Assembly: GCA_005768725.1 (NCBI GenBank)
Contig: VAFM01000001.1
Span: 372,001 to 436,000 of the forward strand
Direction of reading: 5' to 3'
From: Blastochloris viridis
GTDB lineage: Bacteria > Pseudomonadota > Alphaproteobacteria > UBA2136 > UBA6156
DNA: 64,000 nt
Shown here: positions 58,457-64,000 of the stretch, one piece after another
How positions within the stretch are numbered: position 1 is the first letter of the stretch
Layout: each line of letters begins with the position of its first letter
Program-made: the position numbers and the translations under genes
Notes under the pieces: generated by a model
Database searches by the model: none
Seen by the model: only the letters and a program-made list of their open reading frames with translations
Told to the model about the DNA's origin: nothing

Positions 58457-59680
58457 ATGACCGCCAACGCCGCCCAATCTCTTAGCACATACGCCCATCC
58501 GACGCTGGAAAGCGTTGATGTGCGCGGCAAACGCGTGCTGGTACGTGTCGATTATAATATTGAACAATTGGCCGATGGTTCGCTGCGCGATGACTACCGC
58601 ATTCAGGCCAGCCTGCCGACACTGAAGCGTTTGCTGCAAAACGGTGCCCGCGTGGGTGTATTAACCCACTGGGGTCGCCCCGGTGGCCGTGTCGTGCCCC
58701 AGCTTTCCACCAAACCGCTTGCCGCACTGTTAAGCGAACTTTTAGGGCAGCCGGTAGAGCATGTGCCAGACTGCATTGGCCGCGTTGCGCAAACCGCGTT
58801 TGATGCGCTGCCGCCCGGCCAGATACTGATGCTGGAGAATACGCGTTTTCATCTGGGCGAACAGCTTAACCAGGCTACCTTTGTGCAAGAACTTGCCAAG
58901 CTGGCCGACGTATTTGTGAACGACGCCTACGCCACGGCCCACCGCGCCCACGCCAGCACCAGCGGTGTGGCCGCCGCCATGCCGGTGAGTGTGGTTGGCA
59001 ACCTGATGGTACAGGAAATGGAGTGGGTGCAACGCGTGCTTAACCCGATGTCGAAACCCTTCAAGCTTGTTTTGGGCGGTAGCGACGTGGAAGCCAAGCT
59101 TGACCTGCTGCGCAGCCTGCTGGGCCATGCCAGCACTGTGATGCTGGGCGGCGCTGTAGCCAACACTTTCATGGCGGCGCGCGACCTTGGTTTGGGCCAG
59201 AGCGTGCTTTCGCCTACCCATGTGGATGCCGCGCGCGAACTGTTGACCGAAGCCGGTGTGGTAGGCTGCCGCCTGCACCTGCCGCAGGATGTATGGGTGC
59301 AGGATGCCGCCGATACGACCCAACCGGCAACGCTTAAGCAGACCCACTTGATCGGGCGCAATGAAACCGTTGTGGACATTGGCAGCAGCACCCTTGAAAC
59401 CTGGCAGCGCCTGATACAAGGCCCCGGCACCACCGTGTTTGTAGGGAGCTTAGGCGTAACCGAGAACGCTGAAGGCCGCCGCGGCAGTTTAGGGATTTTG
59501 CGGACATTGGCGGCACACAGCGGGTTCAGCCTTGTTGGTGGCGCCGGTATGCTGGCGTTGGTACAGGAAGGTGGTTTTGCCAGCACCCTGCCCGCCGTTT
59601 CGACCGGTGGTGCCGCGCTTGTAGACGCTCTGTGCCGCAAGCCCCTGCCCTGTTTGCAGGTATTGGCCGGGCGCGCTTAA
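58457..59680 (+). CDS. pgk: Phosphoglycerate kinase homologue with degenerate nucleotide site
   Basis: 407 residues, full PGK length. The N-domain (3-phosphoglycerate side) is well kept: RVDYN (29-34), THWGRPGG, LENTRFHLGE, VNDAYATAHRAHAST. The C-domain (nucleotide side) is altered: usual GGAKVSDK is GGSDVEAK (207-214, first Lys to Asp); WNGPMGVFE is FVGSLGVTE (328-336); GGGDT is GGAGM (361-365). STGGGA is STGGAA. It may have low or changed kinase activity, or be a paralogue beside a normal pgk elsewhere. Monocistronic with its own terminator. Confidence 0.9.
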   Translation: MTANAAQSLSTYAHPTLESVDVRGKRVLVRVDYNIEQLADGSLRDDYRIQASLPTLKRLLQNGARVGVLTHWGRPGGRVVPQLSTKPLAALLSELLGQPVEHVPDCIGRVAQTAFDALPPGQILMLENTRFHLGEQLNQATFVQELAKLADVFVNDAYATAHRAHASTSGVAAAMPVSVVGNLMVQEMEWVQRVLNPMSKPFKLVLGGSDVEAKLDLLRSLLGHASTVMLGGAVANTFMAARDLGLGQSVLSPTHVDAARELLTEAGVVGCRLHLPQDVWVQDAADTTQPATLKQTHLIGRNETVVDIGSSTLETWQRLIQGPGTTVFVGSLGVTENAEGRRGSLGILRTLAAHSGFSLVGGAGMLALVQEGGFASTLPAVSTGGAALVDALCRKPLPCLQVLAGRA

Positions 59681-59697
59681 CTCTACCGAATACCCTG

Positions 59698-59717
59698 CCG
59701 CCTTCGGGCGGTTTTTT
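59698..59717 (+). terminator. Terminator after pgk
   Basis: Stem CCGCC-TTCG-GGCGG followed by six T residues. Confidence 0.92.
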
Positions 59718-59741
59718 ATATCTGAGAGATATTCCAGACAA

Positions 59742-59771
59742 GCAAAAGCCCTCCTTGCGGAGGGCTTTTGC
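59742..59771. terminator. Terminator between pgk and the PA-rich gene
   Basis: Perfect 13-bp stem GCAAAAGCCCTCC/GGAGGGCTTTTGC with a TTGC loop. It serves the minus-strand gene downstream of it. Confidence 0.92.
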
Positions 59772-59783
59772 GGCTTTCTCAGC

Positions 59784-60053
59784 TTACTGAGCAGCAGCCG
59801 GGGCCGGAGCGGCTTCCGGAGCCGGAGCAGCTTCAACAGCCGGGGCAGCTTCAACAGCCGGAGCAGCTTCCGGAGCCGGAGCAGCTTCAGGGGCCGGAGC
59901 CGGAGCGGCTTCAGGCATCGGAGCCGGCATCGGAGCTTCAACCGGAGCCGGAGCAGCTTCTTCAACCGGAGCAGCGGCGTTGTTGTTGTAAACCAGGTAG
60001 GCAGCTACAGCCAGTACAGCGATACCGGCGATAATCAAGGGAGCCTTGTTCAT
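59784..60053 (-). CDS. Membrane-anchored proline/alanine-repeat protein
   Basis: 89 residues. A short membrane helix (PLIIAGIAVLAVAAYLVY) precedes an acidic Pro/Ala/Glu repeat tail of EAAPAP units (residues about 29-89), encoded by direct repeats of GGAGCCGGAGCAGCTTC type. The strong ribosome-binding site AAAAGGA and a dedicated promoter support expression. Repeat length probably varies between strains. It could serve as an extended periplasmic spacer. Confidence 0.8.
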   Translation of the reverse strand: MNKAPLIIAGIAVLAVAAYLVYNNNAAAPVEEAAPAPVEAPMPAPMPEAAPAPAPEAAPAPEAAPAVEAAPAVEAAPAPEAAPAPAAAQ

Positions 60054-60230
60054 GGGAGTGATCCTTTTCGTCTTTTGTTATCTCAGGGGCCTTCCACATG
60101 CTAACGCATATGGGGCCTGTTGGTTTCGTGGACGGTTCAGCCAGCTGTTGCCAACTGTGCCGCCCCTGTACCTGTAACGAACCAGAGTCACTATGACCCG
60201 GGCCGTGGCCCCTACGAAACCTAGGAAAAT

Positions 60231-60259
60231 ATTTACGGAGCGACACCCACTATTGTCAA
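60231..60259 (-). promoter_or_regulatory. Promoter of the PA-rich gene, long 5' leader
   Basis: TTGACA (60254-60259) - 17 nt - GTAAAT (60231-60236) on the minus strand. The expected leader of about 170 nt holds a GGGGCCACGGCCC hairpin and other GC-rich stems. The rest of the 60,054-60,399 interval holds only the carbonic anhydrase terminator. Confidence 0.7.
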
Positions 60260-60354
60260 CAGCCCAACGGCTCGGTAAGCCATTTGTAAGCAACAAGAAC
60301 AGGCACTTGTGGGGTATTGGTCACACTTTTAGGACCACACCCATGTATTACACC

Positions 60355-60380
60355 ACAAAAAAAGCCCATTAAAGGGCGTT
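60355..60380 (-). terminator. Terminator after carbonic anhydrase
   Basis: On the minus strand CGCCC-TTTAAT-GGGC is followed by seven T residues. Confidence 0.8.
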
Positions 60381-60399
60381 TTGAAATCAGAACTTCGGT

Positions 60400-60921
60400 T
60401 TATTTGCGGTAAGCGTCGGAGAGCTTGGCATAATGAGTAGCCGAACATGCCAGATAGGCCAGTTCGTCTTCGGTCAATTTCCGCATAGGACGCGCCGGAA
60501 CGCCCGCCCACAGCCAACCGGATTCAACCACCTTGCCCGGGCTGACCAAGGCACCCGCGGCGACCATACTGCGCGACTGCACCACAGCGCCATCCAGCAC
60601 CGTACTGTGCATACCAATCAGGCATTCATCTTCCAGTGTGGCCGCATGCACAACGGCGCTGTGACCGATGGTGACGCGGTTGCCGATAAGGGTCGGGAAT
60701 TTATTGGTAGTGACGTGAATGACCGCGTTGTCCTGAATATTCGTATATTCACCGACGCGGATGTGATGGACATCGCCACGCAGCACCGCGCCAAACCAGA
60801 TAGAGGAGTGCGCGCCGATATGGGTATCGCCGATGATCGTACAATTGGGTGCCATCCAGGCGGCGGGGTCGACCTGCGGGGTTATCCCTTTAAAGGAGAG
60901 GAAATTATCCGGCAGCAGCAT
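60400..60921 (-). CDS. Gamma-class carbonic anhydrase family protein
   Basis: 173 residues, left-handed beta-helix of hexapeptide repeats (NCTIIGDTHIGAHSSIWFGAVLRGD). The expected zinc-ligand histidines are in DNAVIHVTTN and VTIGHSAVVHAATL. The family ranges from carbonic anhydrases to YrdA-type proteins. It is 9 nt downstream of the bactofilin gene, so probably in the same transcript. Confidence 0.93.
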   Translation of the reverse strand: MLLPDNFLSFKGITPQVDPAAWMAPNCTIIGDTHIGAHSSIWFGAVLRGDVHHIRVGEYTNIQDNAVIHVTTNKFPTLIGNRVTIGHSAVVHAATLEDECLIGMHSTVLDGAVVQSRSMVAAGALVSPGKVVESGWLWAGVPARPMRKLTEDELAYLACSATHYAKLSDAYRK

Positions 60922-60930
60922 GGGGATGTA

Positions 60931-61428
60931 CTATTCGGACAGCTTGCTGGTGACGTCGCGCGTGGCCAGCAGCGGGGCGGAGAATGCAGAGTCTTCGGAA
61001 ACCGAAACCGTTTGCGTGATCGTGGTGCGTTGCTGACACTGGGCCTCGATCTTCGCGCCATCGGAGATGTGAATGCTGCCGTAAACCACGCGGCCGCGGA
61101 TAACGGCGTTGGGGCGGCATTCCAGCTTTTCTTCCACATCCATCGGGCCGTTGATGGTGCCATCGACCAGCACGGTATTGGCATAAATGGGGCCGTTGAT
61201 CACGGCGCCTTTGCTGACGACGAGCTGGCCGCGACCACCTTCAAACACACTCACCTTACCGTCGATACGGCCATCGACACGCAACTGACCGCTGAAATAC
61301 ACATCGCCGCGAATCTGCAGGTTGCCGGTAATCAGGCAGTGGCCATCGATATCGCGCGGGTCGACCACCTCAAGCGAGACGCTCTCGCTTTTGGATGAGC
61401 CCTTTTTACCGCCCAGAAACCACAACAT
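60931..61428 (-). CDS. Bactofilin (polymer-forming cytoskeletal protein)
   Basis: 165 residues from the ATG at 61428. The repeat beta-helix core is visible in LITGNLQIRGDVYFSGQLRVDGRIDGKV, GAVINGPIYANTVLVDGTINGP and AVIRGRVVYGSIHISDGA. It forms membrane-associated filaments that localise wall enzymes. The N-terminal MLWFLGGKK could aid membrane contact. Its upstream neighbour is a membrane coiled-coil protein. Confidence 0.92.
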   Translation of the reverse strand: MLWFLGGKKGSSKSESVSLEVVDPRDIDGHCLITGNLQIRGDVYFSGQLRVDGRIDGKVSVFEGGRGQLVVSKGAVINGPIYANTVLVDGTINGPMDVEEKLECRPNAVIRGRVVYGSIHISDGAKIEAQCQQRTTITQTVSVSEDSAFSAPLLATRDVTSKLSE

Positions 61429-61658
61429 GACTTTATCAACTCCTTGTTCGGGGCTTAATGCAACTCTCCCCGGGGCTTGCGCCCTACTTTTGCCCACACT
61501 AGCCGAACTTGCCGATTTTGGGAAGTTTCTCCCGCGTTTCGGCACGCCCGTGTGGCAGTTTTGATGCACCCACTTTCCCGCGCCGTTTTAGGCGCTTACA
61601 GCGTTTTCGGTGCGTTCTATTCTTGTAAAAAAGATTACTGCGACCTTACAGTCACGCC

Positions 61659-62435
61659 CTAGAAGGCCTTCCAGCAGTAACCCACGGCACGCGAGCCATC
61701 GAACACCTTGATATCCAGCATACGGGTAGCACCAGCCACACGCTCGGCATTCAGCGGAATGCTGCCCTTGAGGTTCGGTGCACGGGTCATTTCCAGATTG
61801 TGGTTGACGACCGTGGCGCCGGACTGCCCCTGCTCCATAGTCAGAGCGTTATCTCCCACCGAGACACGCACGCGGGCGGTCAGTTTTTCAGGAAGAGTCG
61901 CCGACTTAGCCACCTTCACGAAACTTGTGCGGTAATCCACCTTGCCGTCCTTGAACGAGGCTGCGAAGTCGACACACTCGACCATTTCGCGGTCCAGTTT
62001 CGGCTTCAGCATTTTCTCATAGCTGGCGAGACTCTTCTTCAGGGTGATCAGTTCGCCTTCCATTTCGCCGATACGGGTAGCGGCCTCGGCGCGGGCGGTA
62101 CGGGCCATGGTAATTTCGGTTTCGGCCTGGGCGTGCGATTCGCGCGCTTCCTTCAGCTGCTGCTCCAACTGCTGCTTTTTAGAGGCCAATTCGGCATTTT
62201 GCTGCTGCAAAGGTTGCAAGCTATGTTGAGCTTCTTCAACACTTTGCTGCATACTCTTAAAGTCGAGCTGCAACCAGAATGGAGCCAGAATACCAACCGA
62301 AACGAGGAAACCGCCAACTGGCAGACCGATCGCGAGGAGAATAAGGAACCAGAACGTTTTAACGCCGATATGCATGCGCAGAGGGCGCACATCGGTGCGG
62401 TCTTGGCGCATGAGAAGAATAGTATAGGACGGCAT
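61659..62435 (-). CDS. Membrane coiled-coil protein next to bactofilin
   Basis: 258 residues: short basic cytoplasmic N-terminus, one membrane helix (FWFLILLAIGLPVGGFLVSVGIL), a periplasmic coiled coil at about residues 60-130 (LQPLQQQNAELASKKQQLEQQLKEARE), and a C-terminal beta-rich domain with two cysteines (VECVDFAASF, GYCWKAF). It is similar in layout to DUF6776-type proteins encoded beside bactofilins, and may anchor or regulate the filament (inference). Confidence 0.78.
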   Translation of the reverse strand: MPSYTILLMRQDRTDVRPLRMHIGVKTFWFLILLAIGLPVGGFLVSVGILAPFWLQLDFKSMQQSVEEAQHSLQPLQQQNAELASKKQQLEQQLKEARESHAQAETEITMARTARAEAATRIGEMEGELITLKKSLASYEKMLKPKLDREMVECVDFAASFKDGKVDYRTSFVKVAKSATLPEKLTARVRVSVGDNALTMEQGQSGATVVNHNLEMTRAPNLKGSIPLNAERVAGATRMLDIKVFDGSRAVGYCWKAF

Positions 62436-62735
62436 GGGGCTTACAATAGGCGGATATAAAGCGTGAGTGTACGAAGAACTATGCTGCGGCGCCGGTTTGG
62501 CAAAGGGGGTGTGACATGTGCGTGGTTATAGCAAACTTATTGTATACGCGCAAACTTTTTGCCGCCTGGCCTGGCCAGAGGATTGCCTTCATTTTATTAT
62601 ATATTTGAAAATTCTCGTTATTATATTTTAGAGACCCGCTTGTCAGACCATTCCTCCGGGCGTAGGTTTCCGCCCGCACCACCTATACCCCCATAACCTT
62701 TCGCACTTCTCAACCCCCGATACGAGGCGGCAAAC
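62436..62735. other. Divergent promoter region
   Basis: 300 nt between two divergent genes, AT-rich around 62,580-62,635. No gene seen. It should contain the promoters of both neighbours. Confidence 0.4.
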
Positions 62736-62951
62736 ATGCCTACCAAAAAACATCTGGATTGTGGACTTGAACCCCGTGAGAAAACCCCCAGCCAGCATGT
62801 CTGGCGTGTGGCCAGTATCGCAATTCTCATCTCATCGGCTCTCTTGGCTGTGATCGTCATTGAAAGCAACCAGAGCATCCGCAAGGTTAACAAGCCCTTG
62901 CTGAAAGCCTATGAGACTGAAGCTCACGTGAACCCGCTCAAAACGGGATAA
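62736..62951 (+). CDS. Small single-span membrane protein
   Basis: 71 residues with a ribosome-binding site GAGGCGG. Charged N-terminus, one membrane helix (VASIAILISSALLAVIVI), and a polar C-terminus (LKAYETEAHVNPLKTG). No family recognised. Own terminator. Confidence 0.65.
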   Translation: MPTKKHLDCGLEPREKTPSQHVWRVASIAILISSALLAVIVIESNQSIRKVNKPLLKAYETEAHVNPLKTG

Positions 62952-62961
62952 CTATCCCAAA

Positions 62962-62989
62962 AGAGAGGTGCTTATGGCACCTCTTTTTG
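62962..62989 (+). terminator. Intrinsic terminator
   Basis: Stem AGAGGTGC-TTATG-GCACCTCT followed by TTTT. Confidence 0.9.
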
Positions 62990-63075
62990 TTTTTCCTTGC
63001 GTTTTCAGCCTACACACTTAGTGTGTACTCACACGAAGCCTCCCTTTTCGGGCTTCGGAGGGCAATCATCAACAG

Positions 63076-63091
63076 AGGAGCCCTTCGGGGC
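63076..63091 (+). promoter_or_regulatory. Ribosome-binding site with UUCG hairpin, copy C
   Basis: The ribosome-binding site AGGAG (63076-63080) is directly followed by GCCC-TTCG-GGGC (63080-63091), then 8 nt to the ATG at 63100. Linear spacing of about 20 nt is too long for initiation; folding the hairpin brings it to about 8 nt. The same arrangement precedes the next gene. Confidence 0.65.
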
Positions 63092-63099
63092 ATACACAC

Positions 63100-63570
63100 A
63101 TGCAGACTTTGCGCTTTACTGCCGCTGCATTCGTTGCTGCGGTCGCCGTTCTCACCACCTCGCCTAACCTTCAGGCCAGCGAGGTCACATCCACCCGGCA
63201 TTCATTGGACACCGAGACAGCCGACAAGCTGGCAAAACAGCCTCGCTGCTGGATAGCCAGCCTGGACAACCTGAACAACAAGGACTGCTACAAAACCTTT
63301 GAAGAGGCGGCATACGTCTCTCGCACGAACCAGCAGCTCTATCATGATGTCGGCGTCGGCCAGGGCTACCTGATGCCATTGCCGAGCTGTGACGAAGACG
63401 GCAGGCGATACAACTGCACAGTGGTGTTATCGCACGGACTGGGTGTTCAGGAGCGCCTCGACTACTTCACACAGTACTACCGCGGGATAGAAACCTCTTT
63501 ACGACAAAGGAGCGACACCGGGCTCATCATCTCCTGCAAAAACGACACATGTTCCCTCACCTATCTGTAG
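63100..63570 (+). CDS. Secreted protein of unknown function
   Basis: 156 residues. Signal peptide (LRFTAAAFVAAVAVLTTSPNLQA-SEVT). The mature part has six cysteines (PRCWIAS, NKDCYKTF, PSCDEDG, YNCTVVL, ISCKNDTCSL), probably three disulfides. It resembles the next gene in leader and export signal only. No family recognised. Confidence 0.72.
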   Translation: MQTLRFTAAAFVAAVAVLTTSPNLQASEVTSTRHSLDTETADKLAKQPRCWIASLDNLNNKDCYKTFEEAAYVSRTNQQLYHDVGVGQGYLMPLPSCDEDGRRYNCTVVLSHGLGVQERLDYFTQYYRGIETSLRQRSDTGLIISCKNDTCSLTYL

Positions 63571-63592
63571 CTGAGGTAGCTATATTCATTTC

Positions 63593-63618
63593 AAGGACGG
63601 CTTCGGTCGTCCTTTTTT
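63593..63618 (+). terminator. Intrinsic terminator
   Basis: Stem AAGGACGGC-TTCG-GTCGTCCTT with UUCG loop and a six-T run. Confidence 0.92.
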
Positions 63619-63709
63619 GTTTTCACATCCACCCTTTACAAAGACACATTCCGTCCTACACTTACTTCATATTCCTAGTGCGTTTCCGCGCTTTGGAGGG
63701 TTTCAATCA

Positions 63710-63726
63710 AGGAGGCCCTTCGGGGC
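63710..63726 (+). promoter_or_regulatory. Ribosome-binding site with UUCG hairpin, copy D
   Basis: AGGAGG (63710-63715) followed by GCCC-TTCG-GGGC (63715-63726) and 8 nt to the ATG at 63735, the same geometry as copy C. Upstream both leaders share a GCTTYGGAGGG block. Confidence 0.65.
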
Positions 63727-63734
63727 GAACAGCC

Positions 63735-64000
63735 ATGACACGACTATTGCTTTCAGCATTCGCTGTGGCCCTTTGCATGGCCACGACCCCTGCTTCGGCA
63801 GCCACCCCCCAACTCGCCACCATCGATGTTCCGGCGGAAAAGATGGCCAGTGCATCCCTCTCCTACCCGTTCAATATCGCCTGGTTCAGCGAATACTTCC
63901 ATGAAGTGGGTGAAATGGGCGGCGCAGACGGCCTTAACCTGAAGTTCGCTTCCAGCGTCTGCAAAGATCCGGAGGCGCTTCCGAATCTGGTGAAAGAGAT
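63735..64000 (+). CDS. Secreted protein, 3' end cut off by window edge
   Basis: At least 88 residues, open to the right edge. Signal peptide (LLLSAFAVALCMATTPASA-ATPQ). The visible mature part has LSYPFNIAWFSEYFHEV and one cysteine (SSVCKDP). No family can be assigned from this piece. Its leader matches that of the preceding gene. Confidence 0.75.
   Translation, partial: MTRLLLSAFAVALCMATTPASAATPQLATIDVPAEKMASASLSYPFNIAWFSEYFHEVGEMGGADGLNLKFASSVCKDPEALPNLVKE

Noticed and set aside
1..64000. CRISPR arrays, transposases or insertion sequences
   Set aside because: No regularly spaced repeats, transposase motifs or terminal inverted repeats with target duplications were seen.

Overview
The window looks like chromosomal DNA of a moderately GC-rich alphaproteobacterium. 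The evidence is the gene order pal - cpoB - tilS - ftsH - glmM on one strand, recA with recX nearby, a short proline-tRNA ligase, a zapA/5-formyl-THF cyclo-ligase pair, a bactofilin, and single scattered tRNA genes. A Micavibrio- or Rhodospirillales-like lineage would fit, but the genus cannot be fixed from what I can see. Genes are dense, with many strong stem-loop terminators between convergent units.

Layout. 1-5,060: an accessory island ending at the 3' end of a tRNA-Gln gene. It carries an edge-truncated unknown protein, a 39-residue membrane peptide, an Mrr-type endonuclease, a DUF5681 protein and a ParB-domain/DNA-methyltransferase fusion. 5,140-5,770: tRNA-Gln, -Asn and -Cys plus a duplicated tRNA-Cys 3' end. 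5,770-9,480: topoisomerase IB, a radical-SAM DNA repair/modification pair, TspO. 9,516-17,971: surface polysaccharide genes (galE, flippase, O-antigen ligase/polymerase, four glycosyltransferases) with tRNA-Gly and tRNA-Glu inside. 18-24 kb: RluD-like pseudouridine synthase, proS, small secreted and membrane proteins, a DUF2778 L,D-transpeptidase-like protein, tRNA-Met.

24,161-27,471 is the most unusual locus. It appears to be a five-gene operon that starts with a fusion of an XRE-type helix-turn-helix domain to a complete RuBisCO large-subunit-like chain that has lost its catalytic residues. It continues with a VOC/glyoxalase-fold protein, a RuBisCO small-subunit-like protein and two small membrane proteins. 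I read it as a RuBisCO fold turned into a DNA-binding, probably ligand-sensing regulator.

27.5-35.5 kb: glmM, ftsH, tilS, cpoB, pal, interrupted by two plus-strand envelope genes with near-identical promoters and hairpin leaders. 35.8-47.3 kb: isocitrate dehydrogenase, secreted proteins, a NifU-type protein, a GldF-GldG fusion with its ATPase, recX, recA. 47.4-57 kb: a transglutaminase-like protein, two small genes with paired structured 5' leaders, a soluble PAS-PAS chemoreceptor, a CinA-type protein, a DEDD exonuclease, sfsA, map, radC, a YejF-like ABC ATPase. 57-64 kb: cyclo-ligase, zapA, a degenerate phosphoglycerate kinase, gamma carbonic anhydrase, bactofilin with a membrane coiled-coil neighbour, and two secreted proteins whose mRNAs carry a UUCG hairpin between ribosome-binding site and start codon.

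No CRISPR array, rRNA gene, transposase or integrase was seen. All functional calls come from reading the sequence by eye; no database search was run.
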